Notes: a model not told the origin generated them from the sequence alone. A stretch of DNA of 64,000 nucleotides from Candidatus Zixiibacteriota bacterium (GCA_035574315.1 DATLYW010000033.1:181975-245974); one strand, 5' to 3'; counted from the first letter of the stretch, positions 37,569-46,770 are shown. Made by a program: numbers and translations.

Positions 37569-37626
37569 TGAACGTTCCTCCTCGAAATCCTTCTTCTCTT
37601 CAGGTCCTTCCCGGTCGGCGACCTCT

Positions 37627-39408
37627 TTACGCGTTCTCGCCCCGCCGCCAGACGACCGTGTCCACCAGCGCGGGCGTTCCGGCTTTCACCCGGGCGATCG
37701 CGCGCCGCAGCGCCGGGGCGACCTCGGCCGGGTCCTCGATGGGCCCCTCGGCGTACCATCCCATGCCCCGCGCGATGTGCGCGAAGTCGGGGGCCGGCGC
37801 CTCGAGGTCCATGCCGATGTAGGCGCGGGCGGGGTCGGTGCCCCTCTGGTGCGCCATGTGGATCTGGTGCGCCCAGTCGTTGTAGTAGGCGCGGTTGTTG
37901 TACATCACGATCAACATCGGGATCTCGTGCTTGACCGGCATCCACAGCGCGCCGAGGTCGAACATCAGATCCCCGTCGGGCTGGAGGTCGACCACGAGCT
38001 TGCCCGTTCCCTTGTAGGCGAGCGCCACGCCGATCGACATGCCGATCTGCGTGCCGGTGCCGAGCTCGCGGCCCGCGTGGCGGTAGGGACGGTCGAAGTC
38101 CCAGACCTTGTGCACCCACTCTTTGAGCGTGTTGGCTGTGAGCACCCAGTCCTCGTCCTTGATCACCTGCCAGACCTCGTGCGCGAGACGCGACTCGGCC
38201 ATCGGGCGCTGGTCCCACTGCTCCTTGACCTGCTCCTGCCATTTCTGCCACTGGCGCGCATGCCGCTCGCCGATCGCCCGCTTGCGCTCCGCGACGCGCG
38301 CCGCCAGTCGCTTGTCGCCGTCGATCCGCTTGCGGCAGGCGGCCGTGAGGGCGGGAATCGCCAGCGCGGTGTCGCCGAGCACGCGGAGATCCCAGTTGTG
38401 GTGCTTGTTGTAGTCGGTCGCCCACTTGCTGATCTCGATGTCGGCGAAACCGACGTCGATCCATTTGCAGTCCGGCTCGGTCACCACGGTGATCTCGCGC
38501 GTCTGGGTATTGAGCTTGTGCGAGCCTCGCGTCCAGTCGACGACGTCCAGCGCCGCGACGAGATCGACGCCCTTGAAGGCGTCGGGATGAAAGCTGACGC
38601 TCAGCGGATGGCGGTTGGGGAATCCCAGCCGCTTGTTGACGTCGTAAACCGACGCGCCGACGGTTTCCGCCAGCTCGACGGTGGGCTGGAAGCCGATGGG
38701 CATGCGCGCGGCGTACTCGGTGAGCAGCAACGGGTTCTCGGCGGCCACCAGCATGTCGGCGCCCTGCTCGATCGCGGCGGGCTCGGGCGCGATCCGGGAG
38801 GGGATTTTCACGGTGTACCTCGGGAGCTGCAGCTCCTCCTTGAGCGGGCTTTCCTGCAGCGCCGAGTCGTAGCACACGTAAACCGGCCCCTGCGGCTCGG
38901 TCATCATGATCGAGTAGGCGCGGGCGAAGGAGTCAGGGACGCCGTGGATGCTGCCGGGCTGGTAATCCCACTTGATGAAGTTGCGGATCGCATCGCTCTG
39001 GGCGAACGCGGTGTGGATCCAGTCGATGAACGGCCGGCGGAGCTTCTCGTCCATCGGGCCGGTCGCCCCGACGATGAAGACCGGGCAGCGGTCGATGTAG
39101 GCGTAGTAGATCCCCATCGGAGCATGCAGCAGCCCGACGACGTTGTGGACGATCGCCATCATCGGGCGGCCGGTGGCTTTGGCGTAGCCGTGCGCGATCT
39201 GCACCGCGATCTTCTCGTGGTTGCAGAGGAGCATTGGCGGCTGGTTCTCGCCGTAGTTGACCAGGGAGTCGTGCAGGCCGCGGAAGCTCGCACCGGGATT
39301 GAGCGCGATATAGGGAAACTCGAACTGCTTGATAAGGTCGACGATGACGTCGGATTGCCAGCGCTGGCTGGATTTCTTGATCGTTTCCTTCGCGGCGGGC
39401 TTTGCCAT
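37627..39408 (-). CDS. Thiamine diphosphate-dependent enzyme (acetolactate synthase-like), paralogue A
   Basis: 593 residues, first gene of the two-gene operon; 58 bases separate it from the second. The Glu motif is in LLCNHEKIAVQIAHGYAKA and the metal motif in DGDLMFDLGALWMPVKHEIPMLIVMYNNRAYYND. Both paralogues share SLVNYGEN, GLLHAPMGIYYAY and KKLWSFDRPY-like segments, but the central FAD-like/linker domain differs more. GAGGAGG precedes ATG 39408. Two diverged copies could form a heterotetramer or use two related substrates. Confidence 0.88.
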   Translation of the reverse strand: MAKPAAKETIKKSSQRWQSDVIVDLIKQFEFPYIALNPGASFRGLHDSLVNYGENQPPMLLCNHEKIAVQIAHGYAKATGRPMMAIVHNVVGLLHAPMGIYYAYIDRCPVFIVGATGPMDEKLRRPFIDWIHTAFAQSDAIRNFIKWDYQPGSIHGVPDSFARAYSIMMTEPQGPVYVCYDSALQESPLKEELQLPRYTVKIPSRIAPEPAAIEQGADMLVAAENPLLLTEYAARMPIGFQPTVELAETVGASVYDVNKRLGFPNRHPLSVSFHPDAFKGVDLVAALDVVDWTRGSHKLNTQTREITVVTEPDCKWIDVGFADIEISKWATDYNKHHNWDLRVLGDTALAIPALTAACRKRIDGDKRLAARVAERKRAIGERHARQWQKWQEQVKEQWDQRPMAESRLAHEVWQVIKDEDWVLTANTLKEWVHKVWDFDRPYRHAGRELGTGTQIGMSIGVALAYKGTGKLVVDLQPDGDLMFDLGALWMPVKHEIPMLIVMYNNRAYYNDWAHQIHMAHQRGTDPARAYIGMDLEAPAPDFAHIARGMGWYAEGPIEDPAEVAPALRRAIARVKAGTPALVDTVVWRRGENA

Positions 39409-39694
39409 TTATGGTCCTCCTCAGGTTCCCCAAGACCGGAATCGCAGCTTGCCGCCGGCCGGGGCGCGCGCGGAGATTCCGGCTTTCTGCTCACCCCTGT
39501 CGCTTGAGCGGCCTGCGCGCGGCGAAAGTGTTTCTTATCTCACCGGGGGATTCCGACCGGTACTCGCCGGAGAGACGTTTCAAGGCCCCGGGGAAATCTC
39601 GGGGTTCACCCTCTCGGTCCCCCGAGCCTCCGCGGTGAATCATAGTTATCCGGAAAACGCTCGACGCGTCAAGGCCGGCGCCCCGGCGTCCGGT
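39409..39694. other. Intergenic region upstream of the ThDP operon
   Basis: No convincing gene is seen. It should hold the ThDP operon promoter on the minus strand; no strong box pair stands out to me. Confidence 0.4.
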
Positions 39695-39841
39695 GCAGCT
39701 CAACCGGTCGGCAAAATCTACAAGATCGGGTCTCTGTCGCCGTTCTCTGCGTCTGAAACCATACAATGGGACCGGGCAAAAGCTACCGGTCTTACGATTC
39801 CGCCCAATGTGCTGGTGAAGGCGGACAAGGTGATCCAATGA
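39695..39841 (+). pseudogene. Internally deleted remnant of an ABC substrate-binding protein (PF04392-like)
   Basis: The translated stretch AAQPVGKIYKIGSLSPFSAS, continuing to SETIQW, looks like the start of the mature part of this family. It is joined in frame at about 39770 to DRAKATGLTIPPNVLVKADK, continuing VIQ and a stop, which looks like its normal C-terminal end. About 250 residues that should lie between are missing. No good start codon or signal peptide remains. A frame running from 39329 covers it, but the upstream part is not protein-like. Confidence 0.55.
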
Positions 39842-40369
39842 TTGTGGGCGCAGGTAATGAGCCGATTATCATAGCTCGCGAGCGTTACGGGTGTCCTTGC
39901 TTGCGCAGAAAATCCATCGATGCCAGATGAACGCTTCCGAAGTTCTCGCGGGTTTCGGGAAGGAGTCCGGGGCGCTCGCTAGCACGGGCGGCGAAAGTTC
40001 TATAAACGCCAGCCGGCCCAGCAGGGCGCGGACGTCGTCCGCGTGCGAGCGGACAAGGTGGCGCGCGTGAATACGGAACCGGACGGATCTCACACAGCAA
40101 TGTAGCTCCCGGTAGCTACTTGTGTCGAGGCCGGATACACAGGACGGCGAGCCCGGCGGACCCCGGAATTCCAGAATACGGTCGCGGTCGTTGATGGACC
40201 GAAGTCCCGAGGAAATCGAAGATGCCTTCTCCGCGATCCGATGACACCGGCGCCGCAAACGTCGCGGTCGCGGGCTGGTGGACATTTCCACGGCGCTGGG
40301 ATAAGAAGGCTTCGAACCGCGGCTGGTTTTTCCGCGGCGAGCGTTACACAGGCAAGCACGGAATCCGCA
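39842..40369. other. Region upstream of the ubiD-family gene
   Basis: About 530 bases without a gene I can support. Open frames exist on both strands but have no homology-like features or ribosome-binding sites. The plus-strand promoter for the decarboxylase operon should be here, but no clear pair of boxes is seen. Confidence 0.4.
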
Positions 40370-42046
40370 ATGGCGAAATCGAGGTCAGTCAAGACCGCGG
40401 GCGTTGCAATCGCGCCGCGCCGCTACCCGGACCTCCACCAGCATCTGGAGCGGCTCGAGCGCGAGGGCCTTCTGGTCCGGGTGAAGGAGCCGGTCTGCAA
40501 GGATACGGAAATGCACCCGCTGGTCCGCTGGCAGTTTCGCGGCGGCATCAAGGAACGGGACCGCAAGGCGTTTCTCTTCGAAAAGCCGGTCGACGCCAAA
40601 GGCAGGCGGTACGACATTCCGGTGGCGATCGGCGTTCTCGCGGCTAACCGCAGGATTTACGGCATCGGCCTGGGCGCCGATCCCGCCAGGGTGAACGAGC
40701 TCTGGGCGCAGGCCAGGGCCAACCCGATCCCGCCGGTGGAAATTCCCTCCCGGGCGGCGCCCGTTCACGAGATCGTCCTCCAGGGAAGCGAGCTCAAAGC
40801 TCCCGGACAGGGCGTCGACGGGATACCGGTGCCGATCTCCACTCCGGGTTGGGACAACGCTCCCTACGTGAGCGCCGCTCACTACATCACGAAGGACCCG
40901 GAAAGCGGCATTCACAACATCGGCACCTATCGCGCCATGATCAAGGCGCCGGATCGCGTCGGGTGCAACCCGTCCCTCGAGCTGGGACAGGGTATTTATA
41001 TCCACTGGGAGAAGTACCGCGCCCGGGGCGAGAAGATGCCGGCCGCGCTCAGCATCGGCGGCGTGCCCGCGATCTCCTACGTCGCCGCGCAAAAGCTCAA
41101 CTACGACGTGGACGAGTACACCGTGGCGGGCGGGCTGGTGAAGGCGCCGATTCGCGTCGTGCGGGCGAAGACCGTGCCGCTCCTGGTCCCGGCCGACGCC
41201 GAGATCGTCATCGAGGGCTGGGTGAACACGGAGTTCCTCGAGCCGGAGGCGCCGTTCGGCGAGTCGCACGGCCACGTCAACCCGAAGGAATACAATCCCT
41301 ACATGGAGGTCACCGCGATCACGCGGCGCAGGAAAGCCATCCTCTGCTCGATCATCAGCCAGGTGACGCCCTCGGAATCGAGCGTGATGAAAAAGATGGC
41401 TTACGAGCCGCTCTATCTCGACCACCTGAGGAACGTGCTCGGGGTGAAGAGCGTGGTTCGCGTGATGCTCCACGAGCCGCTTACGGCGACGCAAAAGCTC
41501 ACGGTCGTCCAGATGAGAAAGCCGAGCCGCGCGGAGGTCCAGCGCGCGCTGATGGGCGCGGTGGCCTTCCGTCCCTCGATGTCGAAGATCGTGATCGCCG
41601 TCGACGACGACATCGATCCGGAAAACCTCGACGCGGTCTTCTGGGCGCTGGGTTACCGTTCCCAGCCGCACCGCGACGTCCAGATCGTTCGCGGCATGGA
41701 CGTCGGCCACGCGCCGCGCCACGACGCGCGCGGATCGGCCGACGACTCCTGCCTCCTCTGGGACGCGACGCTCAAGCAGACGTTCCCGCCCATCTCGCTG
41801 CCGAAGAGGGAGTACATGGAGCGAGCGCTCGAGCTGTGGAACCGGCTGGGTCTGCCGCGGATCGAGCCCGAATCGCCGTGGTACGGCTATTCCCTCGGCG
41901 ACTGGAACGACGAGCTGGAGGAAGAGGCGAGGCTCGCCGTCGCCGGAGAATTCTGGAAAACCGGAGAGAAGATCGCCGGGCAGCGGCGGCCTGCAAAGGA
42001 GACGCCGGTCAACGCCTCGTACTACGGAGAGCCGAAGGACGAATAG
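40370..42046 (+). CDS. UbiD-family decarboxylase (prenylated-FMN dependent)
   Basis: 558 residues from ATG 40370 (MAKSRSVKTAG); the frame is open from 40241, but homology begins around RYPDLHQHLERLEREGLLVRV. Hallmarks are the cofactor-binding N-terminal half and the active-site segment PEAPFGESHGHVNP, with Glu residues used in proton transfer, followed by KMAYEPLYLDHLRNVLGV. The family decarboxylates or carboxylates aromatic and alpha,beta-unsaturated acids with prenyl-FMN made by a UbiX enzyme; no ubiX is in the window. The neighbours (enoyl-CoA hydratase, acyl-CoA ligase, MFS) suggest catabolism rather than ubiquinone synthesis. Confidence 0.92.
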   Translation: MAKSRSVKTAGVAIAPRRYPDLHQHLERLEREGLLVRVKEPVCKDTEMHPLVRWQFRGGIKERDRKAFLFEKPVDAKGRRYDIPVAIGVLAANRRIYGIGLGADPARVNELWAQARANPIPPVEIPSRAAPVHEIVLQGSELKAPGQGVDGIPVPISTPGWDNAPYVSAAHYITKDPESGIHNIGTYRAMIKAPDRVGCNPSLELGQGIYIHWEKYRARGEKMPAALSIGGVPAISYVAAQKLNYDVDEYTVAGGLVKAPIRVVRAKTVPLLVPADAEIVIEGWVNTEFLEPEAPFGESHGHVNPKEYNPYMEVTAITRRRKAILCSIISQVTPSESSVMKKMAYEPLYLDHLRNVLGVKSVVRVMLHEPLTATQKLTVVQMRKPSRAEVQRALMGAVAFRPSMSKIVIAVDDDIDPENLDAVFWALGYRSQPHRDVQIVRGMDVGHAPRHDARGSADDSCLLWDATLKQTFPPISLPKREYMERALELWNRLGLPRIEPESPWYGYSLGDWNDELEEEARLAVAGEFWKTGEKIAGQRRPAKETPVNASYYGEPKDE

Positions 42047-42100
42047 AGGCCGGCGATCCCAGAGCCGCATTTCTCAAAGCTCGGGTCTCGAGGAGCCAGC

Positions 42101-43018
42101 ATGAACTTCAGAGCCATCAAATGGTCGATACACGACAACCCGTTTCGGCCCGGCGAGCCCTGCATCGGCAAGATCACGCTCAACCGGCCGGACCGCCTGA
42201 ACGCGGTGGACCCGCTGATGCGGCTCGAGCTCGACGCCCTTTGCAACGAGATCGCCCACAACTCGGTCGTGAAGGTCGTCATTCTGACAGGCGAGGGCAG
42301 GGGATTTTGCGCCGGCGGAGATCTCCCCTCGGAGGGCGAAGCGCTCGGGGCCTTTGAAGGCTCGATGGGCATCACCGGGCCCTACAAGGAAATGGCGGAG
42401 CACTTCTTCAACGACCTGCGCCATCGGGTGCTCCAGAGCGCGATGAGAAAGCTCGAGGATCTGCCGCAGGTGACGATCGCGGCCGTGAACGGTCCGGCCG
42501 TGGGCGTCGGTCTGGAGATGGCGGCGCTGTGCGACATGAGGCTCGCCTCCGATCGGGCGCGCTTCGGCGAGGTGGCGGTGGCCGCGGGATTCGTGCCCGA
42601 AAGCGGCGGCGCGAGGAACCTGCCGAAGCTCGTCGGGATCGGCAGGGCGATGCGGTTGATCCTCACCGGCGAGATCATCGACGCGAAGGAGGCGCTGCGG
42701 ATCGGGCTGGTGGACGACGTCTATCCTCACGCGCGTTTGATGGAGGAGGCTTTCAACCTCGCGGGCCGGATCGCCGTCAACCCGTACCTTTCCGTGCGCC
42801 ACGCCAAGCGGCTGATCAAGATGTACTGGAACTGGAACCGCACCGAGGAAGGCTACCGGCAGGAGCTCGACGCCGTGCTGGAGATCACCCGCACCGAAGA
42901 CTGCCTCGAGGGCATGCGCGCGTTCAAGGAGAAGCGCCGGCCCGACTATCGCTACCCGTACCATGCGCGCTGGCCGTTCGCGCCGCCGGACACGAAGGCG
43001 AAAAAGAAGAAAACGTAG
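42101..43018 (+). CDS. Enoyl-CoA hydratase/isomerase family protein
   Basis: 305 residues of crotonase fold. Oxyanion-hole segments are ILTGEGRGFCAGGDLPSEG and NGPAVGVGLEMAALCDMRLA, then AEVAVAAGFVPESGGARNLPKLVG with an acidic residue in the hydratase position. An insertion of ~25 residues between the first two motifs is longer than usual, and the C terminus is basic (KAKKKKT). It may hydrate or cleave the CoA ester made by the ligase encoded 45 bases downstream. Confidence 0.88.
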   Translation: MNFRAIKWSIHDNPFRPGEPCIGKITLNRPDRLNAVDPLMRLELDALCNEIAHNSVVKVVILTGEGRGFCAGGDLPSEGEALGAFEGSMGITGPYKEMAEHFFNDLRHRVLQSAMRKLEDLPQVTIAAVNGPAVGVGLEMAALCDMRLASDRARFGEVAVAAGFVPESGGARNLPKLVGIGRAMRLILTGEIIDAKEALRIGLVDDVYPHARLMEEAFNLAGRIAVNPYLSVRHAKRLIKMYWNWNRTEEGYRQELDAVLEITRTEDCLEGMRAFKEKRRPDYRYPYHARWPFAPPDTKAKKKKT

Positions 43019-43063
43019 GAGCGGCGCTTCGAGGCCCCGGCACGGGGCGAAGGCGCCGGCATC

Positions 43064-44689
43064 GTGACGGCAGTGGAACGAACCTCGCCGACCCAAGGCG
43101 TACCGGCTGAAGGAGAATGGCCCTGGCCGGGCTACCGGACCGTCCCGGCGCGCCTCAATATCGCCGCCGAGGTACTGGGCCGGCAGATCGAGCGCGGCTT
43201 CGGCCCCCGGCCCGCGCTGGTTCACGACGGCGGCGTCACGACCTACGAGGAACTCCATCGCGGGGCAACGGCGCTCGCGGCGAATCTGGCCGGGCTGGGA
43301 TTGAAACGAGGAGACCTGGTTCTCTTTCTTCTCCCCAGCTCCGTCGAGTTCGCGGTCTCGTTTCTGGGGACGCTCCAGGCCGGAGCGATTCCGGTGCTCG
43401 TCAACTCGCTGCTCGGCATGGCCGACCTCGAAGCCATCCTGGAGCGGACCGAGCCCAGGTGGGCGATCACCGAGAGCTCGCGCGCGGGCGTGGTGCGCGC
43501 TCTGCGGCCGTCGAGCTCCATCGAGCGTCTCATCTGCGCCGGCGGCGCCGCTGCCGGCGAGCTGGCGTGGGAGTCGCTGGTGCAAGGGAGGGCGGAGACC
43601 TTCGCCGGCGCTGACACGGCGGCCGACGAGCCGGCGTTCATCGTCTGCACCTCCGGCACCACCGCGAAGCCCAAGGCCATCGTCCACGCGCATCGCTGGA
43701 TCGTCGCGCTCGGCGATCTCAACCGCTACCGGCTTCCGCCACGGGAAAACGACGTGGTGATGGCGACCGGCGAGTGGAGCTTCATCAGCGCTCTGGGACA
43801 CAACCTGCTCTTTCCGCTGCGAAACGGGGTCACCGGGGCGATCCTCGGCGGGCGCGCTACGGTGGAAAACATCCTGTCGGCCGTCGAGCGGCACCGGGTC
43901 ACCGTGCTTTACTCGGTGGCGACCGTCTACCGCCGTATGCTCGCCGAGCCCGATTTCGAGAAGCGGTACGATCTCCGCAGCCTTCGCTGCGCTCATTCCA
44001 CGGGCGAGGCCCTTCGGGAGGCGACATACGGGGAATGGAAGAGGCGAGTGGGGTGCGAGCTTTACGAGCACTACGGTGTCTCCGAGTACCAGCTCGTCGT
44101 CGGCCACGGATCGCGCCACCCGGTGAAGCCGGGCTCCGTCGGCAGGCTGCTGCCCGGCACGGCCGTGGAAATCCTGAACGACGATCTGCGGTCCGTCCCG
44201 CCCGGAGAGCTCGGCCACTTCGCCATCTCGACGAAAGATCCCGGCCTTTTCCTTGGATACTACCGGGACGCGGCGCGAACCGAAGCGGCGATCCGTGATG
44301 GCTGGTATCTCACCGGCGACCTCGCGTATCGGGACCAGGAGGGGTACTTCTTCATCGCCGGCCGGAAGGACGATTGTTTCAAGAGCCGCGGAATCTTCAT
44401 CTCGCCGGTGGAGATCGAAAACGCGCTGCAGGAGCACCCCGACGTGATCGAGGCCGCGGTCGTGCCCCTGCCCGACCGCGAGATCGGCAACCGGATCAGG
44501 GCGGTGGTGGTGCCGCGCGACAGGCGGGCCCCGTCGAACCGGCTCGCCGAAGCGATCCGCAGCCATCTTCGGGCGCGGCTCGCGCCGTACAAGGTTCCTC
44601 ACGTGGTCGAGTTCGCCGATTCACTGCCGAAAAGCCCCATCGGCAAGATCCTTCGCTCGGCGCTGGTCCCGGGCGAGGAGCGAAGGTAA
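43064..44689 (+). CDS. AMP-forming acyl-CoA ligase (ANL superfamily)
   Basis: 541 residues from GTG 43064. P-loop motif A3 is FIVCTSGTTAKPKAIVH, A5 is YEHYGVSEYQ, A7 is GWYLTGDLAYRDQEGYFFIAGRKDD, and A10 ends with the catalytic Lys in LPKSPIGKILRSAL. The layout resembles benzoate-CoA and aryl-CoA ligases. It would activate a carboxylic acid with ATP and CoA. With the UbiD-family decarboxylase and the enoyl-CoA hydratase encoded upstream it forms a likely operon for breakdown of an aromatic or unsaturated acid. Confidence 0.9.
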   Translation: MTAVERTSPTQGVPAEGEWPWPGYRTVPARLNIAAEVLGRQIERGFGPRPALVHDGGVTTYEELHRGATALAANLAGLGLKRGDLVLFLLPSSVEFAVSFLGTLQAGAIPVLVNSLLGMADLEAILERTEPRWAITESSRAGVVRALRPSSSIERLICAGGAAAGELAWESLVQGRAETFAGADTAADEPAFIVCTSGTTAKPKAIVHAHRWIVALGDLNRYRLPPRENDVVMATGEWSFISALGHNLLFPLRNGVTGAILGGRATVENILSAVERHRVTVLYSVATVYRRMLAEPDFEKRYDLRSLRCAHSTGEALREATYGEWKRRVGCELYEHYGVSEYQLVVGHGSRHPVKPGSVGRLLPGTAVEILNDDLRSVPPGELGHFAISTKDPGLFLGYYRDAARTEAAIRDGWYLTGDLAYRDQEGYFFIAGRKDDCFKSRGIFISPVEIENALQEHPDVIEAAVVPLPDREIGNRIRAVVVPRDRRAPSNRLAEAIRSHLRARLAPYKVPHVVEFADSLPKSPIGKILRSALVPGEERR

Positions 44690-44719
44690 GGCGGCCGGGG
44701 GCGACTCGGGGCGAAAGGA

Positions 44720-44728
44720 TGCTATACT
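44720..44728 (+). promoter_or_regulatory. Extended -10 immediately before the small CxxC protein gene
   Basis: TG-C-TATACT ends at 44728 and the GTG start is at 44735, so transcription would begin at or next to the start codon. No -35 and no Shine-Dalgarno are visible, which fits a leaderless message. Confidence 0.45.
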
Positions 44729-44734
44729 GACGAC

Positions 44735-44947
44735 GTGAAGTGCAACCGCTGCTTCAAACCCCTTCCGGAATCGGAGTGGCACGACTGGGACATCGGCGCG
44801 CGCGGCCTGGAGGCGAGACGGCAGCTTCGGCGCCATGCCTGGTACACGTGCCTGGCCTGCGAAAAATCCTACTGCGCCGGGTGTTGGGCCAGAAGGCGAT
44901 GCGACGACGCCGCAGAGCTCGACCCGGGCGGCGAACGCGCCCTGTAG
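44735..44947 (+). CDS. Small cysteine-rich (zinc-binding) protein
   Basis: 70 residues from GTG 44735 (MKCNRCFKPLPESEW). Three CxxC pairs occur: CNRC at residues 3-6, CLAC and CAGC in TCLACEKSYCAGCWARRRC. The spacing suggests two zinc sites of rubredoxin-knuckle or RING-like form. A strong -10 sits directly before it. I do not recognise the family; it lies between the acyl-CoA ligase gene and the convergent MFS gene. Confidence 0.55.
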   Translation: MKCNRCFKPLPESEWHDWDIGARGLEARRQLRRHAWYTCLACEKSYCAGCWARRRCDDAAELDPGGERAL

Positions 44948-45066
44948 CGCTCGGAGTGGCCGGCGACGGCGATGCCGGTTCAGCGAGTCCGTAGCCGAGG
45001 CGATGCGCGAGAGCGCAGCTCGCCCTTGAACCGGCCGCAGCGGCCTTGCGGTGGAAGAAACCGGGG

Positions 45067-46347
45067 CTACGCCTGGCGTCGCTTCGAGGAGCGGGGGAGC
45101 AGGAAGGCTGCGGGGATGGCTATCGCCGAGATCGCCGATGAAATGTAGAGAGCGAGATTGTAGGACCGCGTGACGTCGAAGACCCTGCCGAAGAAAACGG
45201 GCCCGAGCACGCCCGCGGCGATTGCGCCGCCTTGAATCAGGCCCTGGATGGCGCCGAACGAGCGGGACCCGAAGAGATCCCCGATGAAGAGCGACCGCAA
45301 GGGAATGATGCCGCCGAAGCCTATGCCGTAGAAAAGAGCGAACAGCGCCGCCTGCCACAGCGCCGCCGGCTGGATCTGCGTGAGGGAAAGCGCGGCTCCG
45401 ACCTGAAACGCCAAAAGGCCCGCCAGGACCGCGCGGCGGTCGATCCACTCGGAAACGATCCCGCTGCCGAAGCGCCCGATGCCGCTCAACAGAAACACGA
45501 GCCCGAGAATGCTCGCGGCCTCCGTGGAGCTGTAGCCCTTGTCCTCGAGCAGGGGAATCAGGTGCACGGTCACGCCGCTCAGGCCGACAAACTGCAGCGC
45601 CAGCACCAGGAGCAGGAGCCAGAACGCCCGGGTGCGGACGGCCTCGCCGACGCTCAGCGCAGCGCCGGCGTCTTTGGACCTCGCTTTTCCACCGGCCGCC
45701 ATTTCGGATTTGCGTTCCGGCGGATCCCCGTCCGGAAGATAGCCGTAGCGGGTCGGCTCCGAGCGCACCATGAGCGCGAGAGGGACGCCGATGAGCCACG
45801 TCCCCAGACCCGCCAGACGGACGGCGTTGCGCCATCCCACGGCTTCCTCCAGCATCGCGATCGTGAAAAGAAAAGGGCCGCTGGCGACGGGACCCATGCA
45901 GGCGAGTCCCAGCGCCCGGCCGCGAAGCCGTTGAAACCAGTTCACGATGGCCGCGGGCCAGGAAATCGCGTGCGAGGCGCCGCTCGCGCCGAACGAGATG
46001 ACCAGGAAGGCGCCGTAAAACATCCACAGGTTGGTGATGAAGCTCATCAGGATCATGCCCGCGCCGGTCACGACGACGCTGCAAAGGATCACGTTGCGCG
46101 GTCCCCAGCGGTCGACGACGAATCCGAGCAGGGGCGCAAGGAGCCCCGATTCCAGCTGGCGGAGCGAAAAAGCCCCCGAGGTGGTGGCGCGGTCCCAGTG
46201 GAATTCCTCGGAAATCGGCAGAAAGAAGGATTGAAAGCCCTGGAAAAAGACCAGGGAGAGGTAGAAATTCATCGCCACCGAGGCGGCAACGATGTACCAG
46301 CCGTAAAAGATCCGGGGCGCGCGAAGTAGCCGGCTCGCGATGGACAT
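45067..46347 (-). CDS. MFS transporter (oxalate/formate antiporter or monocarboxylate type)
   Basis: 426 residues, twelve membrane spans with a soluble central loop (~205-235). FYGWYIVAASVAMNFYLSLVFFQGFQSFF is the usual opening of the OFA/MCT group, and the inter-helix motif DRWGPRNVIL is present between spans 2 and 3. It probably moves a carboxylate across the inner membrane and may serve the acid-degrading genes next door, though it is transcribed in the opposite direction. GAGGGAAGG precedes ATG 46347. Confidence 0.88.
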   Translation of the reverse strand: MSIASRLLRAPRIFYGWYIVAASVAMNFYLSLVFFQGFQSFFLPISEEFHWDRATTSGAFSLRQLESGLLAPLLGFVVDRWGPRNVILCSVVVTGAGMILMSFITNLWMFYGAFLVISFGASGASHAISWPAAIVNWFQRLRGRALGLACMGPVASGPFLFTIAMLEEAVGWRNAVRLAGLGTWLIGVPLALMVRSEPTRYGYLPDGDPPERKSEMAAGGKARSKDAGAALSVGEAVRTRAFWLLLLVLALQFVGLSGVTVHLIPLLEDKGYSSTEAASILGLVFLLSGIGRFGSGIVSEWIDRRAVLAGLLAFQVGAALSLTQIQPAALWQAALFALFYGIGFGGIIPLRSLFIGDLFGSRSFGAIQGLIQGGAIAAGVLGPVFFGRVFDVTRSYNLALYISSAISAIAIPAAFLLPRSSKRRQA

Positions 46348-46620
46348 GAACGACCTTCCCTCGGTTGCCCTTGCGATTCACCGCCGACAAAGTGCGCGAG
46401 GGAGGCCAGGACAACGTTTCAGCGTAAGGTACCAGAGATCGCGGCGGCGCGCGAGAAGAGGAAAAGGGGGACAGGGCGCTTTCTAGTTTTGTCTTCTCGG
46501 CCGGCTGCGGGGACGCAGCGTGCTCCCCGGCCAAAGGCCAACACGACTGCCGATTGCCAGTCCGTTGCGGGCCTCCATGGTCAAGCATCCGCGAACAGTG
46601 GGCTTGGCCGAAATTGAATT
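46348..46620. other. Intergenic region at the left edge of the low-GC insert
   Basis: No gene is seen. At 46460-46475 there is GAAAAGGGGGACAGG, of a kind often found near small transposable repeats; I see no second copy in the window. The stretch ends in the first copy of the CTAGACCTGACCCC repeat. Confidence 0.4.
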
Positions 46621-46652
46621 GTGCTACAATGCTAGACCTGACCCCCTATAAC
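46621..46652 (+). repeat. Dispersed repeat, copy 1 (core CTAGACCTGACCCC)
   Basis: Aligns with copies at 47400 and 48304 over about 25-32 bases. The left part, TG-C-TACAAT at 46622-46630, has the form of an extended -10 promoter; the right part is the invariant CTAGACCTGACCCC then CTATAAC. It lies about 120 bases upstream of the zinc-ribbon/PIN gene and points the same way. Confidence 0.8.
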
Positions 46653-46770
46653 GATTGCATTTCTTGCTAACTACCCAGAGACGGTTATAGAATCAGTCCC
46701 AAGTTCAAAAACGGCCGGCCGGGATAGGCTGACCAGCTTACATAAATTAGTTAAACGGCACAGAAAACGG

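Noticed and set aside
35787..39507. Long plus-strand open frames opposite the two ThDP enzymes
   Set aside because: Their translations are mirror-type shadows; both resemble each other only because the paralogous genes do.
39869..40291. 140-codon minus-strand open frame upstream of the ubiD-family gene
   Set aside because: No ribosome-binding site, no recognisable domain, and Arg/Ser-rich composition typical of chance frames.
42074..44602. 842-codon minus-strand open frame
   Set aside because: Shadow of the crotonase and acyl-CoA ligase genes.
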